From contig CALSQM010000010.1 of NCBI GenBank assembly GCA_943788515.1, forward strand, positions 31,492 through 95,491: DNA of 64,000 nucleotides, given 5' to 3'. How positions within the stretch are numbered: the stretch's first letter is position 1; every line of letters begins with the position of its first letter. The notes beneath the pieces are model-generated. The model was not told the DNA's origin. It ran no database searches and saw only the letters and a list, made by a program, of their open reading frames with translations. This stretch comes from an uncultured SAR86 cluster bacterium (lineage in GTDB: Bacteria > Pseudomonadota > Gammaproteobacteria > Magnimaribacterales > D2472). The translations under genes were made by a program, and so were the position numbers. Shown one piece after another: positions 18,962-26,536 of this stretch.

Positions 18962-19384
18962 TTACCTTTTAAAACCGTTTATTAAGGTCCTGTGGTCCTG
19001 GGTGAAAGCCGACATGGCCTCCTTGAGCTCATCGCTGGTATCTCCCATCACTTGAAAATTAGTGATGACAAATGTGTCAATGAACTTTTGTTTATGCGAG
19101 GCTTTGTCGAATGCATCCATATGAAATAAAGCATCCTCATTGCTATGATAGACCTCCATTAAAGATACTTTTGTTTTGTCCTCTGAGATCCAGTACTTAT
19201 AATACATAGTCTTAGGTTCCGTTTTTTTTACTGTTTTTACTAGATAGTCTACGAAGCCTTGAACGCTATCAGATTTACCCTCAGCAATATCCATATCTAG
19301 ATAAAAAATTATAGGTTCAGACTTGTGATGCATGGCCATCAGAAATGATGGCATCAGCATGGTTAGTAATAATAATTTTTTCAT
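18962..19384 (-). CDS. Secreted dimeric alpha/beta-barrel (monooxygenase-like) protein
   Basis: A 140-residue protein with signal peptide MKKLLLLTMLMPSFLMAM. The mature part has the layout of the antibiotic-biosynthesis-monooxygenase/YgiN-like ferredoxin fold: a first strand (IIFYLDMDIAEGK), a helix, a middle strand segment (MYYKYWISEDKTKVSLMEVY) and HSNEDALFHMDAFDKASH. These small dimers are usually cytoplasmic, so export is unusual. It follows the lipoprotein gene at 19395 by 10 bases and is probably in the same transcript. No catalytic role can be assigned. Confidence 0.6.
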   Translation of the reverse strand: MKKLLLLTMLMPSFLMAMHHKSEPIIFYLDMDIAEGKSDSVQGFVDYLVKTVKKTEPKTMYYKYWISEDKTKVSLMEVYHSNEDALFHMDAFDKASHKQKFIDTFVITNFQVMGDTSDELKEAMSAFTQDHRTLINGFKR

Positions 19385-19394
19385 TTAGCTCTCC

Positions 19395-20219
19395 TTAATT
19401 GGATGGGAACGTAGGCATGAAATCTTTATCATCTGCATTATATAAAGTGAACCCATGATACAAGTCAGGAACCTCGCCACAGGATGCAAATGTGCTAAAT
19501 ATTGGGAACATTGTTTCCCTAACGCTTGCCTCAAATGAATTATTTGCTTTGTTCATTGACTCCTCGCTATTTGTAAAATTAGCCCAAAGAAAACCACCAC
19601 TTCCATCAACATTGAAATAATTTCCTAAGTGATACGAAGTATCTGAATAATCTGCATTAGAGACTGCATCTGTAAAACCTGAAAGGAAACTTATTGCTTC
19701 TTCTTGTGTAGAGCCATCATTCAACTCACAGATATGAACCTCACCATAGAAGTATCCTGAATCAGGAAGCTCGCTATATTGAGCAGAAGCTATAGGAAAA
19801 ACGCTCTCGAAACCATTTATGAGTGATTCATCGCACTGAAGCACAGATGCGTACTTTTCATTCCATGCAGCAGCTTCTTTATTTTGAGACCATTCTGACC
19901 ATGCCTCTTGAGCCTCTTCTTTTGATCCCCACTGGATTTCCCACCAACCGTTATCTGGAAAAGAGTTTGTAGCTACAGCTGGCGCGTAACCCCAGACACC
20001 TTGAAGATTTTCATTGGTAAGCAGCTTTTGCCATTCAGCGATCATGCTTGTCATATTCTCAGATGTATAATCTGGTCCTGCCGTGCATGGCATAAATTCG
20101 GTGTAATAGACCTTTGAAAGTCTATCCTCAACAGTTTCGTTGATGCATCGCTCGGACTCCTCCATAGAGCAACTGACAATAAATACCAAAGGTAAAATAA
20201 AATTAAATATGTTTTTCAT
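19395..20219 (-). CDS. Lipoprotein with tandem ferredoxin-like repeats, unknown function
   Basis: A 274-residue lipoprotein with lipobox FIVSC at residues 13-17. Two halves show similar order (strand, helix, EW/W-rich strand): residues about 40-130 with WWEIQWGSKEEAQEAWSEW, and about 150-270 with YFYGEVHICELNDGS. Six cysteines are present in the mature protein, several near the edges of the two halves. The layout resembles two fused barrel-type domains like its downstream neighbour, but this is inference. Similar proteins appear several times in this window and may be a family enlarged in this lineage. Function unknown. Confidence 0.6.
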   Translation of the reverse strand: MKNIFNFILPLVFIVSCSMEESERCINETVEDRLSKVYYTEFMPCTAGPDYTSENMTSMIAEWQKLLTNENLQGVWGYAPAVATNSFPDNGWWEIQWGSKEEAQEAWSEWSQNKEAAAWNEKYASVLQCDESLINGFESVFPIASAQYSELPDSGYFYGEVHICELNDGSTQEEAISFLSGFTDAVSNADYSDTSYHLGNYFNVDGSGGFLWANFTNSEESMNKANNSFEASVRETMFPIFSTFASCGEVPDLYHGFTLYNADDKDFMPTFPSN

Positions 20220-20304
20220 AATTCTCCCAATTATGTAATTGAATATTTATTCTCTCATTTAGTAAGAGCATGTCAAATATTAAAAACACATATAATTTTT
20301 AGAT

Positions 20305-20379
20305 CTAAATGAAAGGTACAATAGGTATATTGCAGGATGCTAAGACAAGGAGACTTAAAATAATAAGTATAATTTTCAT
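20305..20379 (-). CDS. Possible 24-residue mini-lipoprotein or relic signal peptide
   Basis: An ATG at 20379 opens a 24-codon frame that reads as a complete lipoprotein signal peptide: MKIILIILSLLVLASC with lipobox LASC, then only NIPIVPFI before the stop. The mature product would be a nine-residue lipopeptide. There is no clear ribosome-binding site. It may be an entericidin-sized real gene or the remains of a deleted lipoprotein gene, of which other cases occur in this region. The rest of the 230-base gap (20220-20450) shows nothing else. Confidence 0.35.
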   Translation of the reverse strand: MKIILIILSLLVLASCNIPIVPFI

Positions 20380-20450
20380 AAAATTTATTAATTGATAGTT
20401 GCCCTATTATACATAGGAAGAGATTTAAATTCTGAATGTTATGATGCCTC

Positions 20451-20669
20451 ATGGCACATGAACAGAAAAATAATCCATTGCATGGAATTACATTAGAAAA
20501 GATAGTTACAAGCCTTGTTGACTACTATGGATGGGCAGCTCTTTCCAAACAAATTGATATCAACTGCTTTAAGAGCAACCCCTCTATTAAGTCATCATTA
20601 AAATTTCTAAGAAAGACGCCCTGGGCTAGAGAAAAGGTTGAGGCCCTGTATCTGACGATCTCTAACTAA
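20451..20669 (+). CDS. VF530 family DNA-binding protein (DUF2132)
   Basis: A 72-residue protein that matches the VF530/DUF2132 family almost from end to end: [40 protein letters not shown] and [12 protein letters not shown]. The family is a small helical fold with a SAP-like double-stranded DNA-binding property reported for the Vibrio fischeri member. It is cytoplasmic. The next gene starts seven bases after its stop. The physiological role is not settled. Confidence 0.93.
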   Translation: MAHEQKNNPLHGITLEKIVTSLVDYYGWAALSKQIDINCFKSNPSIKSSLKFLRKTPWAREKVEALYLTISN

Positions 20670-20675
20670 GTTCAA

Positions 20676-20960
20676 GTGATTAAATCCTTATATCTATTTT
20701 TTACAGCCTTAGCTTTAATATATGTAACTAAATTTGATAGCTATGGCTTGTATTTATTCATTGCTATTGTATGGATTATTGCCGGGTTCATTGAAAAAAT
20801 TCAAAGGCCAGCTATATGGAGCATTATCATTTTTATGTCAGGCTTTGCTGTAATGAGATTAGTAAATATTGCAATAAATGGATTGCCGAGCTCCTTCTAT
20901 CTTGCTATGTTTATTTCCGAGCTGATAATTATTTTAATTGGCATCAAATTAATCAAATAA
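20676..20960 (+). CDS. Small membrane protein
   Basis: A 94-residue protein with a GTG start at 20676, shortly after the VF530 stop. It has three hydrophobic helices (about residues 4-18, 22-40 and 43-92, the last stretch probably two helices) and few charged residues. No family recognised. Its close spacing suggests cotranscription with the VF530 gene. Confidence 0.5.
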   Translation: MIKSLYLFFTALALIYVTKFDSYGLYLFIAIVWIIAGFIEKIQRPAIWSIIIFMSGFAVMRLVNIAINGLPSSFYLAMFISELIIILIGIKLIK

Positions 20961-20967
20961 AAAACCT

Positions 20968-21042
20968 TAATAAGAGATAGTATTACGCCAATGTTACAAG
21001 CAGCAATGATAAAAAAGAAGAAATAGAGCTGAGAGTTTTTTA
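20968..21042 (-). pseudogene. Relic of a lipoprotein signal peptide
   Basis: Downstream of the 21040 gene the minus strand reads KKLSALFLLF in one frame and, one base over, FFIIAACNIGV. Joined, this is a typical lipoprotein signal peptide with lipobox IAAC. It has no start codon and a frameshift. The DNA matches the conserved signal-peptide segment of the lipoprotein genes at 24.8-27.4 kb, so it is the dead 5' end of a lost paralogue. Confidence 0.5.
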
Positions 21043-21501
21043 TTCCTTCTTCATACTATCTGATATTTCAGCCCAACTTCTATCCTTAGATGCAGCAGGG
21101 TTTTTTTTAAGATTATTGTTAGGATCTTTATATTTAGATGGGGTTTCTTCTAAATTTTCTACAAAACTTTTTTTCTTAGATGAAGAAGAGGAATTTTCTT
21201 TAGATTCCTTTTGTTTTTTATTTACTAAAGCTTCTTTGCTATTGAGGGAATTCTGAGTAACAAGATTATAAGACTGATTTTTGAGAGTACTATTTAATGA
21301 GAAGAGCAAATCAATAATATTGGAAATACCTTTAAATAAATATCCTGAGACTAAACCGCTAAATAATGCACTTAATCCAATTAGAAGATAAAAGAGTTCT
21401 TTTTCTAGTATAGAAAAAAGTATACAAAGGATTCCTGTAAGAATCCCAACCACTATAAAAATTGTTCCTATTGTATTTAGTGGCTCTTCTACTGTTTTCA
21501 T
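21040..21501 (-). CDS. Membrane protein with low-complexity cytoplasmic tail
   Basis: Unrecognised 153-residue protein. It has two transmembrane helices (about residues 10-33 and 36-57) followed by an amphipathic stretch and a hydrophilic tail rich in Lys, Ser, Glu and Asn, including a five-serine run and several KK pairs, ending in SWAEISDSMKKE. Its upstream sequence is a near copy of that upstream of the genes at 25811 and 28089. The tail looks disordered. Function unknown. Confidence 0.5.
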   Translation of the reverse strand: MKTVEEPLNTIGTIFIVVGILTGILCILFSILEKELFYLLIGLSALFSGLVSGYLFKGISNIIDLLFSLNSTLKNQSYNLVTQNSLNSKEALVNKKQKESKENSSSSSKKKSFVENLEETPSKYKDPNNNLKKNPAASKDRSWAEISDSMKKE

Positions 21502-21586
21502 ATTTCAATAATGCCATAACCAATTATCAAAATAAAATATATAAAATAATTTGTAACATTTTCCATTCTGCTTCGTTATAGAGTAT

Positions 21587-22170
21587 ATGGAGGCATTGGC
21601 AAAGGTTAATACTGATACTGTAATTAAGCAGTCTAATTCTATTGTGCTTAAACATTCTAATAATAAAGTGTGCAAGAATAGAATAGAGATGCCCTTCAAA
21701 GAATTAATCAAACATATCAGTAAAAAACTCATGGGTTATGCCATGACACTTAGTAATAATGACCAGATGATGCATTGGATTTAATTCAATCCACCATGGT
21801 AAAGCTTATAAAAAATCAAGATAAGCTTATGGATTCTGACCAGCCAATGGCATATGCAAAGAAGATTTTATGAAATGACTTTATAGATGGCTATCGGAAG
21901 AAACAAAAGATGCCATTGGTATCAATCGAAGCAAATAATATTCCAGTAAGAAGTGAAGGTTTTCAAGAGGATGCTGTTGCATATCAAGAGATGCTTAGTT
22001 GTCTTGAGAGTTTTGATGAAACAGATAGAACCATACTAGCCATGCTTGGAGCTGGTCACAGTTATACAGAGATTCAAGAAGTTGTCAGCGATATCAGCAT
22101 GGCAAATTTAAGAGTAAAAGCAAACAGAGCAAGGATACAACTTGCCAACTGCATAGGTAGAAAATTATGA
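21587..22170 (+). pseudogene. ECF-type sigma factor, degraded
   Basis: The reading is a small sigma-70-family factor in three pieces. Frame 1 (21587-21784) ends in MGYAMTLSNND. After a shift near 21768 the next frame reads DALDLIQSTMVKLIKNQDKL and DQPMAYAKKIL, which is region 2. An in-frame TGA at about 21871 interrupts it before NDFIDGYRKKQKM. From 21910 the frame runs through region 4 (DETDRTILAMLGAGHSYTEI and NLRVKANRARIQLANCIG). It overlaps the downstream membrane anti-sigma gene by four bases, the classic sigma/anti-sigma arrangement. One stop plus one frameshift suggests true decay more than a single sequencing slip, though both could be errors. Confidence 0.7.
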
Positions 22171-22829
22171 ATGAAGAAACACAAATACAAATAATTGAAC
22201 TGATGGATGATGGTGCAACTCTTGAGAGTTCTCCTGAACTCAAAGGACTAGTTGAAGCTTCAGAAGAAGCAACCAAGTTCTATGAGAGCCTATTAGTTTC
22301 AGAGTCTATGCTAGAAGGATTCTTTGGTGGAGAGAAAGCTAAAGAGCTTGATCAGAAGATAGATGCTTTTATTGATCAGCAACTTGAAAAGCCTTCTAAT
22401 GTTTCCTCTATAACTTTCAAACCCTTTATAGGTTTTGCAGTTGCAGCAAGTTTAGCTGTCATAGCTTTTACCTTTGTGAACTCCCCTGCTGAAATACTAG
22501 AACCAGTTGCTCCAGTACAAATAGCATATGAAGAACCTGCTCCAGTTGTTGTAGAAGAAATTATTGAAGAGCCTGAACCAATGTTTGTTGCTGGTTCAGA
22601 TATGGAGACTCTATGGAGTACCGCATCCCAGATAGCTAATGAATTAGGTGTAGATAGATACCAAGTTATGTATGCCCTTTATGAAGCTAACAAAGATTTC
22701 TTTGTTAATAACAATATCAATGCCCCAAGAGCAGATAGAAATTACTTTGTTGACTTGGCTATCATTGAATCTGTTGACCCAATCTTTGCATCAAGAGAAG
22801 TTAAAAACCATATTTTCTGTAGTTGTTAA
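22167..22829 (+). CDS. Membrane anti-sigma-like protein with C-terminal FimV-type domain
   Basis: A 220-residue protein starting inside the last codons of the sigma factor (ATGA overlap). The N-terminal ~75 residues are acidic and helical (IIELMDDGATLESSPELKGL), as in anti-sigma zinc-less domains. One transmembrane helix follows (FIGFAVAASLAVIAFTFV, about residues 88-105), then a Pro/Glu-rich linker. The C-terminal domain contains ETLWSTASQIANELGVDRYQ and MYALYEANKDFFVNNNINA, the wording of the FimV/LysM-like N-terminal domain. It would tie a periplasmic or peptidoglycan signal to the sigma factor. The C-terminus (HIFCSC) may be shortened. Confidence 0.6.
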   Translation: MNEETQIQIIELMDDGATLESSPELKGLVEASEEATKFYESLLVSESMLEGFFGGEKAKELDQKIDAFIDQQLEKPSNVSSITFKPFIGFAVAASLAVIAFTFVNSPAEILEPVAPVQIAYEEPAPVVVEEIIEEPEPMFVAGSDMETLWSTASQIANELGVDRYQVMYALYEANKDFFVNNNINAPRADRNYFVDLAIIESVDPIFASREVKNHIFCSC

Positions 22830-22898
22830 ATTAATTTGTAACAAATCCTAATTTGGTTCGTTGAAGGAGTAACGAAACATTTTTTATAGGAGTTACAA

Positions 22899-23601
22899 AT
22901 GGAAGAAGTTATTGGGTATGTCATTGTTGGATTAGTTGTTCTTGGTCTATATCTAGGCATAAAAAAATTATTTAAAAAGAAAGCAGGTTTGTTTACCTAT
23001 GAAGATGAGATTATTTTAGACAAGAAGATGTTGCATTACGGTCCGTTCTCCGGGGCTTTTGTGTATCCGCATCGTAAGTTTATCCTCCTCCTATCAATCT
23101 CATCTTCATTTCTCACAGCAGAATGGGATATAAGAACCATAGATGGTTGGGGCATAGATGCTTATTCAAATGAAAATCTCATCATGCATAAAACTGGAGA
23201 CGATCACCTGAATCTAATTTATATCTAGAAATGGCTAGACCCTTTTGTGTTACCTCTGAGCCAACAGTAACGACACCAGTTGGAAAAACTAACTATTCAG
23301 TAGATCGACCGTATCAAAGCAACCATGACTAGTTAATAGAGGTAAGTCAAAAGATATAGTTTTAAAGGTTGGTAATATAATCGGTGAAGGTTCTGATATT
23401 GATTATGTCTTAAAGCTTATGTACTTCCCTTCTTTTAGATACGCAGAAACATTTGATATCAAGTTCAACCATGCCTCTCCCATGGAAGATATGAGTTTCA
23501 CTATAAAAGGAATGTCTAATGCAATGAAGCAGTCAGAGAAAATGTGTATGAGTAGCTTTGATTTGCAAGAACCAGAGATGCAAGAGACAAACTTAATTTA
23601 G
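22899..23601 (+). pseudogene. Membrane-anchored hypothetical protein, decayed
   Basis: An intact opening at 22899 gives one transmembrane helix (VIGYVIVGLVVLGLYLGI) and a cytoplasmic KKLFKKKAGLFTYEDE segment. The frame stops at 23228. Downstream, parts in other frames still look coding: SEPTVTTPVGKTNYSVDRP (about 23259-23316) and, from about 23340, GKSKDIVLKVGNIIGEGSD running into MYFPSFRYAETFDIKF to 23601. At least two frame changes and a TGA or TAG separate them. The gene follows the sigma/anti-sigma pair with a short gap and an AGGAG site, so it was probably the third gene of that unit. Family unknown. Confidence 0.5.
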
Positions 23602-23602
23602 T

Positions 23603-23631
23603 TTGTCAAAATAAAACACATTGTTTAATAT
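23603..23631 (+). promoter_or_regulatory. Promoter for the 23658 gene, copied in the 28.1 kb element
   Basis: A -35 TTGTCA (23603-23608) and -10 TAATAT (23626-23631) are separated by exactly 17 bases. The 23 bases from the -35 through the spacer recur unchanged at 28112-28134, upstream of the large secreted protein gene. Confidence 0.6.
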
Positions 23632-23657
23632 TAATTTAACAAACTTTAGGAATGCTG

Positions 23658-24068
23658 ATGGACATAGTAAAGATATTTAGAATATTAGTTGTAGTGAATT
23701 TTATGATTTTTATTAGTTTTCTTTTTATAGATGACCAGTCACTTATTAACTCAAACACTGACTTGAATGCTGCTATTGAAGAGTCATCTAAAAGTGTAGT
23801 TAATAGTTGGAGTATTTATGCAATGATGGCTTTTGCGGTGGCTGCAATTGCCACAGGTCCTTTGTTATTTTTCTTTGTTAAATGGAGTAGAGAGTTACTT
23901 ATTGGAGTTCTATCAACAGTCGTTCTTGTAGGGCTGATTGATTCATCTAACGGTTCTTTTGTTGTTGTTAGTGAGTTAGGTTTTCATATGACCGCATTAG
24001 AAGCACTAAGTCATGGAGCTATCTTAGCAATAGCTTATCTTACGCCTGTTAAAGATAAGTTTAATTAA
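23658..24068 (+). CDS. Four-helix membrane protein, unknown function
   Basis: A 136-residue protein read from the ATG at 23658, which sits at a better distance from the AGGA site than the ATG at 23652. Hydrophobic helices lie at about residues 5-23, 50-76, 80-97 and 105-130. Helix 1 is followed by a polar loop (DDQSLINSNTDLNAAIEESS). No family recognised. It overlaps nothing and is four bases from the next gene, a lipoprotein, so the two are probably cotranscribed. Confidence 0.55.
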   Translation: MDIVKIFRILVVVNFMIFISFLFIDDQSLINSNTDLNAAIEESSKSVVNSWSIYAMMAFAVAAIATGPLLFFFVKWSRELLIGVLSTVVLVGLIDSSNGSFVVVSELGFHMTALEALSHGAILAIAYLTPVKDKFN

Positions 24069-24071
24069 GTA

Positions 24072-24707
24072 ATGAAATACTTTCTATTAATTCTCGTCTT
24101 TTTTATTACTTCTTGCAGTCCTCCAGAACCCGGTACTAATGAATGGTTTAAAGAAAAATATAAAGAATTACTGAAAGCTGACCCAGAAGTAACTCTTAGC
24201 CTAGAGGAGTTTAAGGATATTTTTTCATCTCAGCTTTCAGAAGAAGTATCTGACAAAAAATTAATGGAAAAGCACAGTATAGGCTTTTGGTTAATGGAGG
24301 AGGACTTATTACCATCATCTGAGGATTCAAAATCTATCGCTCCTGTGTATATAAGAACATTGAAACAATGTGCCGCAAATTTCTCTGTTATGTATTCCAA
24401 TATGGAGGCTGGCCTTATGTATGGAAAAGCTATTACAGGCTTAGATGATGTAAACGAAATGTCTAGATTGTCAGGTGAATACAAAGACAATGCTTTTTAT
24501 TTTGCTACTAGGGCTTCAGAGATTCATTTCAAACTAACCAATGAAGCAGTTGAGGCTGATATTAGCAATGAGATAAAGTTGATACAAGATGAAATAAATA
24601 GAATTAATTCAGATGAAAAGTTTTTAGAATTATTAGATGCTAATGCTGAAATATGTGTAATGGTAAGAAATCAAAATCCTAATAATAAAGATTATATTTT
24701 TGATTAA
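24072..24707 (+). CDS. Lipoprotein of unknown function
   Basis: A 211-residue lipoprotein with lipobox FITSC (residues 11-15) and then PPEPGTNEWFKEKYKELL. The mature protein is acidic and helical, with two further cysteines (KQCAANF and EICVMV) in positions that could pair. It follows the membrane protein gene with a three-base gap. I do not recognise the family. Confidence 0.55.
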   Translation: MKYFLLILVFFITSCSPPEPGTNEWFKEKYKELLKADPEVTLSLEEFKDIFSSQLSEEVSDKKLMEKHSIGFWLMEEDLLPSSEDSKSIAPVYIRTLKQCAANFSVMYSNMEAGLMYGKAITGLDDVNEMSRLSGEYKDNAFYFATRASEIHFKLTNEAVEADISNEIKLIQDEINRINSDEKFLELLDANAEICVMVRNQNPNNKDYIFD

Positions 24708-24733
24708 AATCCAAATTTAAAAAATATTAATAT

Positions 24734-24796
24734 TTATAAGCAACCAACAATTACGAATAGAAGTGATAGAGCTAGGAGTTTTTTTATTTCTTCCAT
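24734..24796 (-). pseudogene. Relic 20-codon lipoprotein signal peptide ORF
   Basis: Eight bases after the stop of the 24804 lipoprotein gene, an ATG at 24796 opens MEEIKKLLALSLLFVIVGC, a complete lipoprotein signal peptide with lipobox IVGC, then Leu and stop. Over about 45 bases it differs from the 5' end of the lipoprotein gene at 27355 at only a few positions, including the loss of that gene's ATG (ATA here). It is the stump of a duplicated gene whose body was deleted. Confidence 0.5.
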
Positions 24797-24803
24797 CAGG
24801 TTT

Positions 24804-25115
24804 TTAAACTTTTGTACATTCTGACACACTTAAAAACATTTCTTTATCAGATTCGTAGAATGAAAAAAATCTTTTAGTTTTACCAACTGTGAAGTAATAT
24901 TTATAGACAGTAGACCCACTAGTTCTTTTGTCTACACTATATATAGGCACTTTATATACAAGAGTTTCACTTCTAAAATTAACACTGAGAACTTCTTTAG
25001 TATCATCAATACTTACTTCATACAATCCATTTAAACATTCATAGTTATATTGTTTAGGAGAGCAGCTTACAAGTACCAAAGGCGATAGAAGTAATAGAGC
25101 TAAGAGTTTTTTCAT
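24804..25115 (-). CDS. Small lipoprotein
   Basis: A 103-residue lipoprotein with signal peptide MKKLLALLLLSPLVLVSC. The mature domain of about 85 residues is beta-rich, with three cysteines besides the lipid-modified one candidate pair (YECLNGLY and SVSECTKV). It starts three bases after the MORN-protein stop, so it is the second gene of that operon. Its signal-peptide DNA is nearly identical to that of the 26535 gene while the mature parts are unrelated. Function unknown. Confidence 0.55.
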   Translation of the reverse strand: MKKLLALLLLSPLVLVSCSPKQYNYECLNGLYEVSIDDTKEVLSVNFRSETLVYKVPIYSVDKRTSGSTVYKYYFTVGKTKRFFSFYESDKEMFLSVSECTKV

Positions 25116-25118
25116 TAA

Positions 25119-25811
25119 CTATAGTTTATTAATTAACGTAATAATGCATTGACCAAATTCTGAACTTCCTTTAACCAACCCCATGTTTTTGCAGGTAGTA
25201 GGTATGTATTTATCATTTAAATAATAGCCTGTCAGCTGTTCTCCATCGGCAAAAGTGTAAGTACCTTGGCCATGTCTATTGCCATCTTTAAACTCACCGA
25301 CGAATTTGTCTCCATCGGCAAAAGTGTAAGTACCTTGGCCATGTCTATTGCCATCTTTAAACTCACCGACGTATTTGTTTCCATCGGCATAAGTGTAAGT
25401 ACCTTGGCCATGTCTCATGTCATCTTTCCACTCACCAACGTACTTGTTTCCAGTGGCATAAGTGTGAGTACCTTCGCCATGTTTTTTGTCATCTTTATAC
25501 TCACCGACGTACTCGGATCCAGCCCATTGGCTTTGATTGCCAACAGTTAAAGTACCTTGGCCATGTTTTTTGCCATCTTTAAACTCACCGACGTACTTGT
25601 CTCCAGCCCATTTGCCTTGATTGCCCCAAGTATAAGTACCTTGGCCATGTGCTTTGTCATCTTTAAACTCACCGACGTACTTGTCTCCATTGGCAAAAGT
25701 GTAAGCACCAAAACATTTGTCCCCGATCTTGATAGTGCCACTATGGCAATCTGGAAGAGCATAAGCATTAGTGGTTATAGAGAAAAGAAGAAGCATAATA
25801 AGTTTATTCAT
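25119..25811 (-). CDS. Secreted MORN-repeat protein
   Basis: A 230-residue exported protein with signal peptide MNKLIMLLLFSITTNAYA and seven or so MORN units (GDKYVGEFKDGKKHGQGTYT pattern) across residues about 35-205. Two early units carry an extra tryptophan-containing insert (NQGKWAG, NQSQWAG). MORN repeats form a rigid beta-hairpin rod and bind lipids or proteins. A short cysteine-containing cap ends the protein (TTCKNMG, FGQCIITL). Neighbouring units are nearly identical at DNA level, so repeat number can change by slippage. It heads a small operon with the 24804 lipoprotein. Partner unknown. Confidence 0.88.
   Translation of the reverse strand: MNKLIMLLLFSITTNAYALPDCHSGTIKIGDKCFGAYTFANGDKYVGEFKDDKAHGQGTYTWGNQGKWAGDKYVGEFKDGKKHGQGTLTVGNQSQWAGSEYVGEYKDDKKHGEGTHTYATGNKYVGEWKDDMRHGQGTYTYADGNKYVGEFKDGNRHGQGTYTFADGDKFVGEFKDGNRHGQGTYTFADGEQLTGYYLNDKYIPTTCKNMGLVKGSSEFGQCIITLINKL
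25241..25517 (-). repeat. 69-bp tandem repeat encoding MORN units
   Basis: Four direct copies of a 69-base unit (23 codons) start at 25241, 25310, 25379 and 25448. The first two copies are almost base-identical over the whole unit and later copies diverge step by step. They encode MORN repeats, so this is coding repeat, not CRISPR. Confidence 0.85.
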
Positions 25812-25851
25812 ATCTCAATAATGCCATAATATTTTGTCAAATAAGTAATAT

Positions 25852-26082
25852 CTACCCAGTTGCATTAATAAAAAATATTAAACCTATAAAAACAAATAGA
25901 ATGTAGATACTAATTATTTTTGTTTTAGTTGATGTGTTTTTTAAAGGATTAACCTTATCCATAAAATTATGAAACTTTTCCTTCAAGATGAAATCAAGCA
26001 TAGCCATTAAGCTACCAAAGAAAATAAATCCAATAAAAGGTGAAGCTATAAAAATAACAAAGATATATTTAAGAATCTCCAT
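25852..26082 (-). CDS. Small two-helix membrane protein
   Basis: A 76-residue protein with two hydrophobic helices (about residues 5-30 and 57-74) joined by a basic linker (KEKFHNFMDKVNPLKNTSTK). No family recognised. It is followed on the minus strand by the MORN operon and preceded by the 26095 gene, with a 12-base gap, so it may belong to the same transcript as the upstream genes. Confidence 0.45.
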   Translation of the reverse strand: MEILKYIFVIFIASPFIGFIFFGSLMAMLDFILKEKFHNFMDKVNPLKNTSTKTKIISIYILFVFIGLIFFINATG

Positions 26083-26094
26083 AATCTCTCCTCT

Positions 26095-26535
26095 TTATTC
26101 TTCTTGTGATGTTGTCATAGCTGTTAGAATTTCAAGACAAAACTTTAAATCTGATTTCATTAATTCAGAGAACAGCTCTTCACTTTGAGTTCTGTTTCTA
26201 AAATCTAAAAAGTGAGCTTCGTATTGTTTAAAGTAAGTCTGAATTGAATCTTGAGTATTACGCCATCTAGTATCCATATCTACATTTGGTGATTTTATTT
26301 TTCTAATTGAATAAGATTGGTTCATAAACATATCACCAACATCTTCAACTTCTGGGTTATCACCACCGATACTCAAGAAAGTTATAGCACTACACTTATC
26401 CGAACTATAAACAAAAAGGTCTAACTCTGATTCATTGGATGCATAAGGATTTTTATCAAAGTAATCATAGAGACTTTCAATCTCACCACTAGCCACCAAA
26501 GGCGATAGAAGTAATAGAGCTATGAGTTTCTTCAT
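26095..26535 (-). CDS. Secreted hypothetical protein
   Basis: A 146-residue protein read from the ATG at 26535, which lies two bases after the stop of the upstream lipoprotein gene. It has a signal peptide (MKKLIALLLLSPLVASG) cleaved without a lipobox cysteine. The DNA of the signal peptide is nearly the same as in the 25115 lipoprotein gene. The mature part has two cysteines (SDKCSAIT and LKFCLEIL) and is acidic and helical. Family unknown. Confidence 0.55.
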   Translation of the reverse strand: MKKLIALLLLSPLVASGEIESLYDYFDKNPYASNESELDLFVYSSDKCSAITFLSIGGDNPEVEDVGDMFMNQSYSIRKIKSPNVDMDTRWRNTQDSIQTYFKQYEAHFLDFRNRTQSEELFSELMKSDLKFCLEILTAMTTSQEE

Positions 26536-26536
26536 A

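Noticed and set aside
25241..25517. Tandem repeats as a CRISPR array
   Set aside because: The units are contiguous 69-base coding repeats for MORN motifs, with no spacers and no cas genes.
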